From NCBI GenBank assembly GCA_002470515.1, contig DKML01000015.1, positions 124,001 to 188,000 on the forward strand: a DNA stretch of 64,000 nucleotides. The letters are read 5' to 3'. This DNA comes from Proteobacteria bacterium UBA7415 (GTDB lineage: Bacteria; Pseudomonadota; Gammaproteobacteria; Arenicellales; Arenicellaceae). Each line of letters begins with the position of its first letter. The first letter of the stretch is position 1. Below the pieces are notes generated by a model. The model was not told where the DNA came from. It saw only the letters and a list, made by a program, of their open reading frames with translations, and made no database searches. Below are positions 1-9,843 of this stretch, piece by piece. Made by a program: the position numbers and the translations under genes.

Positions 1-532
1 CCACGGTATCCACCGCATGGTTGTGCAAGCTGTTTATCTTTAGTCGGGCTGTGTGCAACACACCCTCCAATTGGCTGCCACTGAGTATGTTCGCATACTT
101 GATTGGGCGCATACTATTGCGGTTTGGTGTTTTGCGTCGTAGAGGCCTTAGGTCGCCAATTAGGTTGCCGTTGCGAGAAACGTTGATCAATTGCGAGCCA
201 CGGCAAATTCCAAGAATAGGCAGGTTCCACTGCTCGGCTAAAGCAATCATTTTTAATTCGAGGGTATCGCGAGCAGCGTCATAATTGGCACCTGCCGCAC
301 CTGCGGTCCCGTAATGCTTTGGGTCAATGTCGTCACCGCCGCCAATAATAATGCCGTGTAAGCGCTCAGGATGTTCTTCGCTGCCAGGGCAAACGTATAT
401 GGCACGAACACCGACTCTCCATAGTTGGAATCTAGCTGCCCACCAACCAAATCGCCATTTCTTGTTAGGGCCAGTAACAACCACAACCGGGCGTTTGCCG
501 TCCAGTTGCTTAGAGGGTTGAGTAGTGTTCAT
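1..532 (-). CDS. Class I glutamine amidotransferase-like (peptidase C26) protein, partial
   Basis: This gene starts at the ATG at 532 and runs off the left edge, so the C-terminus is missing; 177 codons are visible without a stop. The family hydrolyses gamma-glutamyl amide bonds or delivers ammonia from glutamine. The visible part shows the C26 signature GGGDDIDPKHYG near residues 64-75 and the nucleophile elbow GICRGSQL with Cys near residue 110. The motif NSLHNHAVD near 168 resembles the conserved segment before the catalytic His/Glu, which lies outside the window. It follows the amidoligase gene on the same strand after a 27-base gap, so the two probably form one operon. The substrate is unknown. 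Confidence 0.85.
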   Translation of the reverse strand, partial: MNTTQPSKQLDGKRPVVVVTGPNKKWRFGWWAARFQLWRVGVRAIYVCPGSEEHPERLHGIIIGGGDDIDPKHYGTAGAAGANYDAARDTLELKMIALAEQWNLPILGICRGSQLINVSRNGNLIGDLRPLRRKTPNRNSMRPIKYANILSGSQLEGVLHTARLKINSLHNHAVDTV

Positions 533-559
533 ATGTGTTGTGGCGTTCGCTTGCAATGG

Positions 560-1591
560 CTAGTGCAGTGAAGAAGGTGTTGTAATGCCCAGTAAGTGCG
601 CTACCCGTTCTGCCCAAGGTTCAGACGGCTTAGTCGTGCCCTCGTTAAGAATACCTTGGTACTCAGTCGCGATTTCCGATAGTTTTTTGTCGAAAGCGAG
701 TTGTTCAACCTGTAGCCATGTATCGAGCGAGTTGTCGAGATTCCAGCCCGGGTCGTCGATGTCGCAGTTTGGAAGACGGTAGTGAAAAGTGGGGCGAGGT
801 TTAACACGCTCGTCGTCGATTACAGCGTCGATTCGTTCTTTATCTAAGTATTGAAACAAAGGCAGCATGTCCAAGCTACGGTTTCGGGTCGGGTTGAACT
901 CCAAGTAGTCGTCGATCAATTCTTCAAGTGATGGTGCATAATCCGGCGCTAGAATCTTGCTAACGTACTCTTTGCTAAAGTGATTGATGTAAGGCGTGAT
1001 GCGGCGCGATAAGTCTGTTTTTTCGGTTTCTTTGATCCAATCATAGAGACAGCAGTAGGCCTGCAAATATCTGAGTATGGTGTTTACGTCTAGCGCCGGT
1101 AACTCAGGGTTTAAGTGGACTCCGAACGCATAGTGCGGCGCTAGCCGTGTGCCCGATGCGCCGCTATCTCGCAAGTCTTCAATTAGCTGATAAAGTCTAG
1201 GGAGGTCTTTAAATGGTATTGGCGGCGCGACGATTTCCCAAGGAACCAGTGCGCCAGCGAGTGAGCCAACGGTTTCAAAAAACTTCTTTTGTAGATCTGC
1301 TCGTTCGACTTCGGCACTTTGTAAAAACTCTTCGGCCTTTTCACCAAAGTCTTTAACTTGATTGGAATCCAGCTCGACCTTGAATGTGCCGAATTCACTA
1401 TCGCGAAGCTCAATTTCAAACGGCGACAAATGCTCAACGCAGCCACCAAAGTGCCGCTTAAGTTCGTTAACAATTTCTTCGCCAGACAGGCCAGCGAATT
1501 CGATTTCAACTCCTAAGCGCCTGGGCTTATTGTCTTGGGTATTACCTCTTGCTTTAATCGTGTCCTCTAAGAGGGATTGGTTTCCAGACAT
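560..1591 (-). CDS. Putative amidoligase (Amidoligase_2 family)
   Basis: The 343-residue product carries the N-terminal signature RRLGVEIEFAGLS of the Amidoligase_2 family, which has a glutamine-synthetase-like fold and is predicted to form amide bonds between a carboxylate and an amine using ATP. I chose the ATG at 1591 because GGAGA lies just upstream; an ATG at 1609 would add six residues and lies inside an 18-base palindrome. No signal peptide is visible, so the protein should be cytoplasmic. The next gene is a C26 glutamine amidotransferase, a pairing predicted for this family from comparative genomics. The product of the pathway is not known, so the specific function is open. Confidence 0.8.
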   Translation of the reverse strand: MSGNQSLLEDTIKARGNTQDNKPRRLGVEIEFAGLSGEEIVNELKRHFGGCVEHLSPFEIELRDSEFGTFKVELDSNQVKDFGEKAEEFLQSAEVERADLQKKFFETVGSLAGALVPWEIVAPPIPFKDLPRLYQLIEDLRDSGASGTRLAPHYAFGVHLNPELPALDVNTILRYLQAYCCLYDWIKETEKTDLSRRITPYINHFSKEYVSKILAPDYAPSLEELIDDYLEFNPTRNRSLDMLPLFQYLDKERIDAVIDDERVKPRPTFHYRLPNCDIDDPGWNLDNSLDTWLQVEQLAFDKKLSEIATEYQGILNEGTTKPSEPWAERVAHLLGITTPSSLH

Positions 1592-1603
1592 TGTTCTCCA
1601 TAT

Positions 1604-1621
1604 AAGCACGCGCGCGTGCTT
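1604..1621. promoter_or_regulatory. 18-base perfect palindrome upstream of the amidoligase gene
   Basis: AAGCACGCGCGCGTGCTT is a perfect palindrome lying 13-30 bases upstream of the chosen amidoligase start. Position and symmetry suit a repressor site for a dimeric regulator, but no regulator gene lies nearby and the binding protein is unknown. Confidence 0.4.
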
Positions 1622-1967
1622 GAATTAATTGCTCTTGGATACCATAACCTAGAGATTGAAAATCTAAGTGCAAGGGCGGGCATCACTCTTCATTGGCGCT
1701 TCTTGATGTAACGCTGTAAGTTCGTAATAGTCAATTGCTGTTACGGGAAATTGGCTTACTCTTTGCATAGCAACACATCATGCAATACGCTAGCGTGTTA
1801 ACATTCTCTAGCTTTGAACCAAGGCTGACGGCGTTGCTAACGCAAGGCACAAGACGAACAAAGCTAAAAGTCGGTTAGCCGATTAGCACGAGCAAAACTT
1901 GGGTATTATCAAGGATAGGCAGGTGTTTGCACCTTCTTAAAGTTTTCTTGTCAGCGCCTTCTCACCA
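1622..1967. other. Intergenic region between amidoligase and tamA
   Basis: This divergent spacer holds no credible gene. It should contain promoters for both directions. Short inverted repeats are visible (GCGTT-GCT-AACGC near 1833, CGG-TTAG-CCG near 1873, AGGTG-TTTG-CACCT near 1920), but none has a T-run that would mark a terminator. Confidence 0.5.
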
Positions 1968-3959
1968 GTGGTCAAGTCAAACCCCAAAACCATTTTGAAA
2001 CCGCATTCCGTAGATATCAAAGGCACTTTTTTTGTTTTGCCAAAGCTTACTCAGTATTTTGCTGCGTTTGTCTTACTGTGGGTGGGGTTTGCTCATGCTA
2101 GTGCAGTGCATGCACAAGAGACACAGTTTGCCGAACCGACGGAGGCTGCTAAATCTGATGCGACCGAGGCAGCGCAGAACCAGATTTCTATAGAGTTTAG
2201 GGGGCTAGAAGGAGACTTGCTCGAGAACGTTAAGCGTAATGTTCGTCTTGTTGCACGTATCGACGACAACGTTGTTATAAGTGACGGCGAGCGCCGCCGC
2301 TTGCAACGCAAAGCGCTTGACGAGATTAAGCAAGCTTTGCAACCATTTGGGTATTACCGCACAACCATAACAACTGAGTTTGATCGTCCAACGTTATCCT
2401 TGGTTTATTTGATTGAGCTGAACGACCCTGTATTCATTCGCTCTATTAATTTGAGCATGAATGACGTTGCTGTATTGGTTGAGGGCGCAGATAGCAACTT
2501 GAGCAAACTGGAAAAGAGTGCTGATAAAAGAAAAGGCAATACCTCTGAGGGTTTTCGCAAGGAGTTTAACGAATGGCGAGATCAGTTTGAATTGCAGTCA
2601 GGTGAAATACTTAATCATTCGATATACGAAAAAAGCAAAAAGACACTTTTAGCTAAAGCGCTTAGACTCGGTTATTTTGATGCTAAGTACGATCAAAGTT
2701 CGATCGAAGTTGGAGTGGATCGGGCAACCGCCGACATTATATTGATATTTTCGCCCGGAAGGCGCTACCAGATAAGCGATGTGGTTCTAAGCTGGGAGTA
2801 TTCGGAGAATGCCGACGCTAAGACTAAGCGTGGGATAGACCCTTCTATTTTAAGTTCTATGATCACTCTGGAGGTTGGCAAATATTACAACTCAGAGCGG
2901 CTTTCTGAAACGCAACGCAATTTATCCTCGGCGACATTTTTTGCAGGTGTGGAGGTTTCTCTCGGCGATTTAAATAGAGATGAGTTACAAGTGCCCATTG
3001 TAATTAACCTTAAGCCACGCAAACGCAAAGCCTATAATTTTGAGATTGGGGTAGGTACCGATACCGGTATTCGGGCGAGCGTGGGTTATGAAAACCGCAG
3101 AATTAATACTAAAGGTCATAATGTTAGCGCGCGTTACGCGGTGTCAGAAATCAGCCGTACGGCGATTTTTAACTATCGTATTCCGTATTTTCGCAAGCCG
3201 ACAGAAAGCGTTAACATCTTTGCCTCGCAAAACGATACCTTTGGTAAGACCCGTCGGTTTTCGTCGAGTAAGATCGGCGCGGAATTGCGCCACGAAATGG
3301 ATGGTGCAGTAATTACCTATGGCCTTACCGCGAGTCGTGAGCAATACAGTCGCTTGAATCGCGATTTGTTTGACGTAGAGCGTACTACGGATTTATTAAT
3401 TCCGAGTGTGCAGTGGAAATTTACTGAAGTCGATGACTTGTATTTTCCCACCCGAGGATGGAGCGCGACGGTTGAGTTACGCGGCGCCAGCGAAGATGCA
3501 TTGTCAGACATAGATCTAATGCAAGGCGAGCTAGACTTAAGAAAATTATTTCCGTTCGGCTCTGGCAGTTTTAAGATGCGACTCAGTTTGGCGGGCAGTT
3601 TGATTGATGAGTCTGCAGACTTGCCTGAGTCGTTAGGTTTTCTAGCGGGTGGTGACGACAGTGTTCGCGGTTACAGGTTTGAAAGCATTGGTGTAACTCA
3701 GAATGGTGAGACAACCGTAGGCAAGCACGCAATTGTAGCCAGCGTGGAATATCAACACCCTATTCGAGATGGCCTAGCACTTGCGGCCTTTGTTGATATG
3801 GGCGATGCGTTTAATAGTAATGTTGATCTCAAAAAAGGAGCCGGATTAGGGTTGCGTTGGCGACTCCCATTTGGCGCACTGAGACTTGATTTAGCATCAG
3901 CGCTTGATCTTGAAGGCAACCCTTTGCGACTGCATTTTAGTTTTGGGGCAGACCTGTAA
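1968..3959 (+). CDS. tamA: TamA, Omp85-family outer membrane translocation/assembly protein
   Basis: The 663-residue product starts at GTG 1968, the only reasonable start in frame before the signal peptide, whose hydrophobic core ends at AHASAVHAQ near residue 50. POTRA-type periplasmic domains follow to about residue 340, then a C-terminal 16-strand barrel with the Omp85 signature GGDDSVRGYRF near residue 563 (the VRGY motif of the barrel-occluding loop). TamA works with TamB to insert outer-membrane proteins or move phospholipids across the envelope. The stop codon overlaps the tamB start by one base (TAATG), so the two are translationally coupled. No Shine-Dalgarno sequence is obvious at the GTG, so the exact start is uncertain. 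Confidence 0.92.
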   Translation: MVKSNPKTILKPHSVDIKGTFFVLPKLTQYFAAFVLLWVGFAHASAVHAQETQFAEPTEAAKSDATEAAQNQISIEFRGLEGDLLENVKRNVRLVARIDDNVVISDGERRRLQRKALDEIKQALQPFGYYRTTITTEFDRPTLSLVYLIELNDPVFIRSINLSMNDVAVLVEGADSNLSKLEKSADKRKGNTSEGFRKEFNEWRDQFELQSGEILNHSIYEKSKKTLLAKALRLGYFDAKYDQSSIEVGVDRATADIILIFSPGRRYQISDVVLSWEYSENADAKTKRGIDPSILSSMITLEVGKYYNSERLSETQRNLSSATFFAGVEVSLGDLNRDELQVPIVINLKPRKRKAYNFEIGVGTDTGIRASVGYENRRINTKGHNVSARYAVSEISRTAIFNYRIPYFRKPTESVNIFASQNDTFGKTRRFSSSKIGAELRHEMDGAVITYGLTASREQYSRLNRDLFDVERTTDLLIPSVQWKFTEVDDLYFPTRGWSATVELRGASEDALSDIDLMQGELDLRKLFPFGSGSFKMRLSLAGSLIDESADLPESLGFLAGGDDSVRGYRFESIGVTQNGETTVGKHAIVASVEYQHPIRDGLALAAFVDMGDAFNSNVDLKKGAGLGLRWRLPFGALRLDLASALDLEGNPLRLHFSFGADL

Positions 3960-6900
3960 TGAACCCTAAGAAGATGAACCGAAAAGATGCTGAAGAGACT
4001 GGCATTTTAGGGCTGGTAATAAAACGGATCTTTCAAAGTCTGGGCATAGTGTTTATGTTTCTGGTTTTGTTTCTGTCATGGGCAAGCCAGTCCCGCAGTG
4101 GTTTGACGTGGGTAGCGGGTCAACTACCCAGCAGTGTTCGAGCAACGGGTTTAAGTGGCGAGCTTGGTGATTTTAGGTTTAGTCAATTACAGGTCGATGT
4201 GCCAGGCGGCGTACTCACCGTATTTAATGGTCACGTCCAATGGAATTTATTCGATTTAATGACCGAGACCATCGCGATTAATCACTTGCAAGCAGAACAG
4301 CTGCTGGTTGCGCTCGTAACCAGAAAGGAGCCACCACAGCCGACTAAAACACTTTGGCAGGGTGTTGAGCTACCTATAAATATTATTATTAGAGACGCAG
4401 CGGTGTCGAATGTGAGCATTACGCAAGACGATGCAACTCTTGTGGCGTTTGACACCATTAATCTCAATGGTGGCGTTTCGCAAAACCGTCTCGACCTGCA
4501 AAGCCTAATACTATCTGCTCCAGGTAAAAAGCTTGATCTGAGAGGAACCGCTGATCTAAGGGCAAAGCCTAAAGGTAGGGTCGCACTTGAGCACGACATT
4601 GAATGGAGGACGGACCAACAAATAATTACCGGCGCTGGATCTATAAATGGCACGTGGCAAAAACTTGAAATTGCACAGCAATTGTCGAGCCCGTGGCAAG
4701 CGCGTTTTGATGCACATGTTAACGACATTTTGGGGCAAAACATTACGTGGGAATCGACCCTTGCCAGCTTGGCCCCAAGCCAACACGTTGTAACAAAGGA
4801 ACAACAAGGTGCGGTTGTTGAATTGGGTGTTGGCCAACTTCGAATAGAGGGCGCTTATGCCCCTGAGTTTGGGTTTGAGTCATTGCGCACGCACATAGAA
4901 GGTTCTATTCCAGTGGCGAGCGAGGGCTATTCTGCATGGGACGCCGATCTAGATGTACAGCTCGATAAAGGTGCTTTGGCAATTCGCTCGCTAAAGCTAA
5001 TGCAAAAAGCCCGCTCAAAAACGGATGCGTCAGCGCACATTCGTTCACCATCTGCAGCAAGTCAAGTGGAAAACCAGAATGTAAGTGCAGCTGGCTTAAG
5101 TATTGAAGGTCGTATAGACGATCTAGTCGCTTTTCTGGCAAATAAGTCCGCAGTTAACACTAATACGCTTCAAGATAATGCAACGGGTGTAAATGTAAGC
5201 GGTCAATGGAGCAACCTTTCTTGGCCTTTGCTCAATGATGAAGCGGGAACGTCTACACCCCAAGCCCAGGCATTAGTAGAGAATTCCAATGGGCAATTCA
5301 CCCTGCTTGGAAACACCGGCGACTATGCTTTTAATATTGATGCTAAAGGTGTTTGGCGAAACAATGATTTTGATGTTAAGGCTCAATTAGGCGTTGGTGC
5401 TCATCATCTAAATATAGAGCGTTTAGACCTGATGGCCGCGGGTGCACGCCTCACTGCAAAAGGACTGATCGGCGATCAAGTTGATGTTGTGGCGGATATT
5501 TCTGTGCCGAGCTTGCAGCAATTGCACCCTTTAGCCGCAGGGGATCTAACGGCAAACGCACGCTTTAAAGGTCCACGTGACAGAGTCTATTTAGAAGGAG
5601 ATACTCGCGCGGGTCTATTACAGTGGAGCGGTTTCGCGGCACGAAACATCAACCTAAGCGCTAAGTTGCCCGCCATTGCCATTGCCGATATTTACTCTCT
5701 TTCGCCTGCGGTGCTAAAGGCATCTGGTTTGCAATTGGTTCTGAGTGTGGGTGATGTTAGTAGCCAATCTGTACAACTGGCCGAGTCGATTAACCTGACG
5801 GCTGGTGGCTCACTAGCAGACCACGGTCTTGACCTGAATCTCAGTCTTCCGCGCGGGGCTTCAATGGCCGCGCAGATGGCTGGTGGAGTAAGCAAAAACG
5901 CATGGAGCGCTCAATTATCAACTCTTAATATTTCGAACAGGCGCAACAATTCCTGGACACTTCAGCAGACAGCGCAAATAAGCGTGTCGCCTAATTCGGT
6001 TACGGTCCCAAAATTTTGCTTGATCGGTGATGGCCAACGGCTTTGTGCAGAGCTTGATTTGGCCGGTGACGCTCAAACGGTGTCTGCGGACTTAGAAAAA
6101 TTTGCGCTAAGTAATCTGGACTATTTTCTGAAAGTCTACGACTTGAATGCAAGTGGTCAGGCAAACGGTTCGTTAATGTACTCCCGAGGGCGCGATAATC
6201 AGGGTGAGCTCAAATCCAGTTTAGATGCCAATTTAGAAGCTAAGCAGGCCGAAGTGTTTTGGTTTGATTCTGATGCAGATCAGGTGGAACGTGTGACGCT
6301 CTTGATAGATTCCTTTACGTTGTCGGCCGATCAAAAAGAAAGTCTTAATGTGTCGGCATCGCTGTTATTTGCTAACCAAGACAGTGCAGATTTCACCGCA
6401 AAATTTGCGGCTCCATTTGAATCACCGCAGTTCCGTACAGCGGCTATGTCGGGCCGCGGTACATTTAGCATCGAAGATCTTTCGCAGTTGCCTCCATCAC
6501 TTTTGAACGATGTAAGTCTAACGGGCAAACTGATGGGAAACCTCGAACTTGGCGGTAGCATTGATACTCCCGCAGTGTCTCTGAGTGCAGACGTAATGCA
6601 AGCGACGGCCAAAGTACGCAATCTGGGCTTAAGCTTAAACGACATAGAGCTTAGGGCAAGAAGTAATGATCGATCACAAATAGACATTGACGGCAGTCTA
6701 AAGTCTGGTGAAGGAATCTTGAACGTCAACGGTACTTTACGCTTGCCACAGGGAGGCAGTCCCTCGCTTAAATTAAAGCTCGTTGGCGACGATGTGCAAC
6801 TTGCTAACACCAGCGAAATGCAGATTAATGCTGGTGTCAACTTAACCGCTTTATTGGACGCAAAACTGTTTACGTTTACGGGTGGGGTAAACGTAAACAG

Positions 6901-7699
6901 TGCCGAAATTGATTTTAAAGTTCCAGAGAGCGCGCTACTTCCCTCCAATGACGTGGTCTTACTAGGAGATGAAGTCCACGCGAACTCGGTTCTTACTCAG
7001 CTGGATGTCACTATTGATCTAGGCACTAAATCTCATGTTCAGGCTCAGGGTTTAGATGCAAAGCTTCTGGGTAAGCTTAGGGTGCTAAAGCAACCGCAAG
7101 GAATTATGCGCGGCGACGGCCAAATCAATATTAGTGAGGGTCGCTATGTGGCGTATGGCCAAGAGTTAGAAATAAGTTCCGGGGTGCTCATCTTTGACGG
7201 GGGCAGTATTGACGACCCAAACTTAGACCTTCGTGCTCAGCGAGAAGTCGAAACGACTACAGTTGGCGTTAGCATAACTGGACGAGCAAGCGAGCCTCGT
7301 TTGAATTTGTATTCAAGCCCCACTATGTCTGATCAAGACATACTAGCCGTGCTAATTTTTAAGAAACCGATTTCCAGCCTTGAGTCTAGAGACGCACTGA
7401 CCCTGTTAAAGATTGCCGACTCGGTCAATGGTGGTGGTCTGGATCATTTGAGTAAGTTAACTCACCACTTGGAAGAAACGTTGGGCTTAAGCGCCTTAGA
7501 AATAAATTTGGCAGATGGATCGCCAGGCTTGGTGGCAAGAAAGCAGCTCACATCACGTTTCTCTTTGTCGTATGGCTATGGGTTGCTGGATGCAACGCAG
7601 TCGCTGTTTATGCGTTACCGCTTGAGCGACCGATGGTCAGTTAAAGCAGAGTTGGGCGCAGACAGCGGGGCAGACCTTCGTTACCAAATAGAATACTAA
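3959..7699 (+). CDS. tamB: TamB, inner-membrane-anchored AsmA-like translocation protein
   Basis: The 1246-residue product has one N-terminal membrane anchor near residues 27-45 and then a very long region of repeated beta-strand pattern, typical of the bridge-like AsmA/TamB hydrophobic groove spanning the periplasm. The conserved TamB C-terminal domain (DUF490) occupies roughly the last 350 residues, with features such as LDLRAQREV and SPTMSDQDILAVL. The length matches TamB (about 1250 residues in Escherichia coli). It overlaps tamA by one base. The protein is inferred to partner TamA at the outer membrane and to take part in outer-membrane protein or lipid transport. Confidence 0.92.
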   Translation: MNPKKMNRKDAEETGILGLVIKRIFQSLGIVFMFLVLFLSWASQSRSGLTWVAGQLPSSVRATGLSGELGDFRFSQLQVDVPGGVLTVFNGHVQWNLFDLMTETIAINHLQAEQLLVALVTRKEPPQPTKTLWQGVELPINIIIRDAAVSNVSITQDDATLVAFDTINLNGGVSQNRLDLQSLILSAPGKKLDLRGTADLRAKPKGRVALEHDIEWRTDQQIITGAGSINGTWQKLEIAQQLSSPWQARFDAHVNDILGQNITWESTLASLAPSQHVVTKEQQGAVVELGVGQLRIEGAYAPEFGFESLRTHIEGSIPVASEGYSAWDADLDVQLDKGALAIRSLKLMQKARSKTDASAHIRSPSAASQVENQNVSAAGLSIEGRIDDLVAFLANKSAVNTNTLQDNATGVNVSGQWSNLSWPLLNDEAGTSTPQAQALVENSNGQFTLLGNTGDYAFNIDAKGVWRNNDFDVKAQLGVGAHHLNIERLDLMAAGARLTAKGLIGDQVDVVADISVPSLQQLHPLAAGDLTANARFKGPRDRVYLEGDTRAGLLQWSGFAARNINLSAKLPAIAIADIYSLSPAVLKASGLQLVLSVGDVSSQSVQLAESINLTAGGSLADHGLDLNLSLPRGASMAAQMAGGVSKNAWSAQLSTLNISNRRNNSWTLQQTAQISVSPNSVTVPKFCLIGDGQRLCAELDLAGDAQTVSADLEKFALSNLDYFLKVYDLNASGQANGSLMYSRGRDNQGELKSSLDANLEAKQAEVFWFDSDADQVERVTLLIDSFTLSADQKESLNVSASLLFANQDSADFTAKFAAPFESPQFRTAAMSGRGTFSIEDLSQLPPSLLNDVSLTGKLMGNLELGGSIDTPAVSLSADVMQATAKVRNLGLSLNDIELRARSNDRSQIDIDGSLKSGEGILNVNGTLRLPQGGSPSLKLKLVGDDVQLANTSEMQINAGVNLTALLDAKLFTFTGGVNVNSAEIDFKVPESALLPSNDVVLLGDEVHANSVLTQLDVTIDLGTKSHVQAQGLDAKLLGKLRVLKQPQGIMRGDGQINISEGRYVAYGQELEISSGVLIFDGGSIDDPNLDLRAQREVETTTVGVSITGRASEPRLNLYSSPTMSDQDILAVLIFKKPISSLESRDALTLLKIADSVNGGGLDHLSKLTHHLEETLGLSALEINLADGSPGLVARKQLTSRFSLSYGYGLLDATQSLFMRYRLSDRWSVKAELGADSGADLRYQIEY

Positions 7700-7732
7700 T
7701 GTTGCTTGTTGTAGGTCTGGTTCTAATTCTCG

Positions 7733-8128
7733 TTATAGATCTGTTTCAAAACGCTTAAGTTCAAGTCTCAAGGACACCCCAGAGCGTAGTATTTCGACTA
7801 ACGCGATAACCAGCGACAGACTCATTATGGCGAGGCTGGCAATAAACAAATATTCGCCTATTGCTTGCTTAACGTAGAGCAACGCAATCATCGACCCCAA
7901 GCACAACAAGAACGACACAATGCCCAACGCCTGCGTATACTTAATTAGGGCGATGCGCAGGTAGAGGTTGTTAATTTGTGCGCGGCGGTTTCCAAGGTCG
8001 TTGGTATTGCTCGAACTCGTGAGTGAGCGTACTACCTGAGCGAGGGTTAAGTAACGGTTGGTGTATGCCAAAAACAAAAGGCTGATACCAGGAAAGAGAA
8101 TTGCGGGGTCAGTTACGCTTAAATTCAT
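7733..8128 (-). CDS. DUF2721 family membrane protein
   Basis: The 131-residue product begins with TDPAILFPGISLLFLAYTNRYL, the signature of the DUF2721 family, and has three predicted transmembrane segments (about residues 8-25, 65-87 and 92-112). No function has been established for the family. It lies downstream of hemJ on the same strand after an 83-base gap, so it may share the hslR-hemW-hemJ transcript. Its 3' end converges with tamB. Confidence 0.75.
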   Translation of the reverse strand: MNLSVTDPAILFPGISLLFLAYTNRYLTLAQVVRSLTSSSNTNDLGNRRAQINNLYLRIALIKYTQALGIVSFLLCLGSMIALLYVKQAIGEYLFIASLAIMSLSLVIALVEILRSGVSLRLELKRFETDL

Positions 8129-8211
8129 TTTTTCGGACTCTTATTTTCGGGCTCTTATTTAGAAGCAGCTTGAGTTAAGATTGGCTGAGGGAAGAGGGGA
8201 ATGAGCGCTAC

Positions 8212-8625
8212 CTAGAATATGGGTTTCACTACGACTAGAATTACAATAGCGACGAGCACTAGTACAGGTGCCTCATTCATTACTCGATAAAAAACATGCG
8301 AACGTTGGTTTTGGTTACGCTTGAATTGGTTAATTATTAATCCGCACCAAATGTGGAATACCAACACGAGGAGCACCAAACAAAGTTTGGCGATCATCCA
8401 ATTACCCCAGAAACCGTAACTTAGTAACCATGCGCCAGAACCAAGTGTCGCGATTGCAGATGGCGTCATAATGCCGTTATAGAGTTTACGCTCCATTATT
8501 TTAAAGCGCTCTTGGCTTATGCTGTCTTCGCTTAATGCGTGATACACAAATAATCTGGGCAAGTAAAAAATACCTGCAAACCAAGAGATCACAGAAATAA
8601 TATGAAAGGCTTTTATCCAGAGCAT
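8212..8625 (-). CDS. hemJ: Protoporphyrinogen IX oxidase HemJ
   Basis: The 137-residue protein has four predicted membrane helices and the HemJ/UPF0093 signature: an early His in KAFHIISVISWFAGI, then YLPRLFVYH and a conserved basic segment FKIMERKLY. HemJ oxidises protoporphyrinogen IX to protoporphyrin IX in the inner membrane, the penultimate step of heme synthesis, and binds heme b through conserved His and Lys residues. The length is usual for the family. It lies 42 bases downstream of hemW on the same strand, which fits a heme-related operon. Confidence 0.88.
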   Translation of the reverse strand: MLWIKAFHIISVISWFAGIFYLPRLFVYHALSEDSISQERFKIMERKLYNGIMTPSAIATLGSGAWLLSYGFWGNWMIAKLCLVLLVLVFHIWCGLIINQFKRNQNQRSHVFYRVMNEAPVLVLVAIVILVVVKPIF

Positions 8626-8667
8626 AATGGGCGTTTTATCTAATAGATTCAGGTGTACGAAAAATGA

Positions 8668-9828
8668 TTAGGGCTCGATGGGCAGCAAAGTTTCTAGAAT
8701 GCTGTCGATAAACCGAAACCCCTTATCGCTGGCTCTTATCATATCACCCTTAACTTCGATCAGTCCTTGTTGGCGATGCACTTGCACGTCGTTAAGTAAG
8801 CACTCAATGCTGGCGCCGGTGCGCGTTTCAAGTGCGCTAAGGCTAATGCCTTTATTGAGGCGAAGACCATTTAGCATGTATTCGAATAGGGCTAAATCGA
8901 TATCAACTTGTTCTTGGCCGCCAATAAACGTTTTGGTTGTTCCTTTTGCGTATTGCTTGGGGTGCTTGCTTTTCCAAGTACGTGTAATTGCGCCATCGGC
9001 TTGAGTGATTTTACTGTGTGCGCCTGCGCCAATACCTAGATAGTCGCCATAGTTCCAGTAGTTTAAATTGTGGCGGCTATAGCGCTGGTCGCGCGCATAA
9101 GCGGATACTTCGTACTGCTCAAATCCATGTGCGCGTAATTGCTCCTGCAATGCACACTGCATATCCCACAGCCCATCATCATCAATGCGTTTTGGGCGCT
9201 GGTGATAAAACAGTGTGTTGGGTTCAAACGTGAGTTGGTAACAACTTAAGTGCGTAGACTCCAAAGACAGTGCTGTCTCGAGATCTTTGCATGCTTGGTC
9301 GATCGACTGGTCGGGCAAGCCAAACATTAAATCCAAATTGAAGTTAGAGAACCCAGCGACAGATGCGCTTTCGACCGCGGCCATTGCTTGCCTCGAGTCG
9401 TGTACACGGCCGATTTTGCGCAATGAATCGTCATCAAAACTTTGAATACCAAGCGATAAGCGGTTGATGCCAGCGTTGCGAAATTCACTAAACTTAGCCG
9501 CCTCACTACTCCCTGGGTTGGCTTCGAGAGTAATCTCAACGGTTTCTGAGAATGGGATTATGTTGCGAGCTTGGCCAAGCAAGTCTTGCATTGCCGAACC
9601 ACTGAATAAAGAAGGAGTGCCGCCACCTAAAAATATTGCTTCAATGGGGCGCGTTTCTTCAAACTGACGTTGATCTCTTTGTAGGTCTTGCAGTAACAAC
9701 GAAACATATTCGACTTCGTCTATGTCTCCCCGCAACTCGTGAGAATTAAAGTCACAGTAGGGGCATTTACGCTCGCACCAAGGAAAGTGTATATACAGAG
9801 TAAGGGGAATATCTTGGCGGTTAGGCAT
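8668..9828 (-). CDS. hemW: Radical SAM heme chaperone HemW
   Basis: The 386-residue protein opens with YIHFPWCERKCPYCDFNSH near residues 12-30, the CxxxCxxC cluster of the HemN/HemW radical SAM family, followed by the glycine motif FLGGGTPSLF. The length and the short N-terminus before the cluster match HemW (about 380 residues) rather than true HemN (about 455). HemW binds heme and delivers it to apoproteins; older annotation calls it an oxygen-independent coproporphyrinogen oxidase. It lies 15 bases downstream of hslR. Confidence 0.9.
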   Translation of the reverse strand: MPNRQDIPLTLYIHFPWCERKCPYCDFNSHELRGDIDEVEYVSLLLQDLQRDQRQFEETRPIEAIFLGGGTPSLFSGSAMQDLLGQARNIIPFSETVEITLEANPGSSEAAKFSEFRNAGINRLSLGIQSFDDDSLRKIGRVHDSRQAMAAVESASVAGFSNFNLDLMFGLPDQSIDQACKDLETALSLESTHLSCYQLTFEPNTLFYHQRPKRIDDDGLWDMQCALQEQLRAHGFEQYEVSAYARDQRYSRHNLNYWNYGDYLGIGAGAHSKITQADGAITRTWKSKHPKQYAKGTTKTFIGGQEQVDIDLALFEYMLNGLRLNKGISLSALETRTGASIECLLNDVQVHRQQGLIEVKGDMIRASDKGFRFIDSILETLLPIEP

Positions 9829-9843
9829 CGTTAGGTTGTTTAG

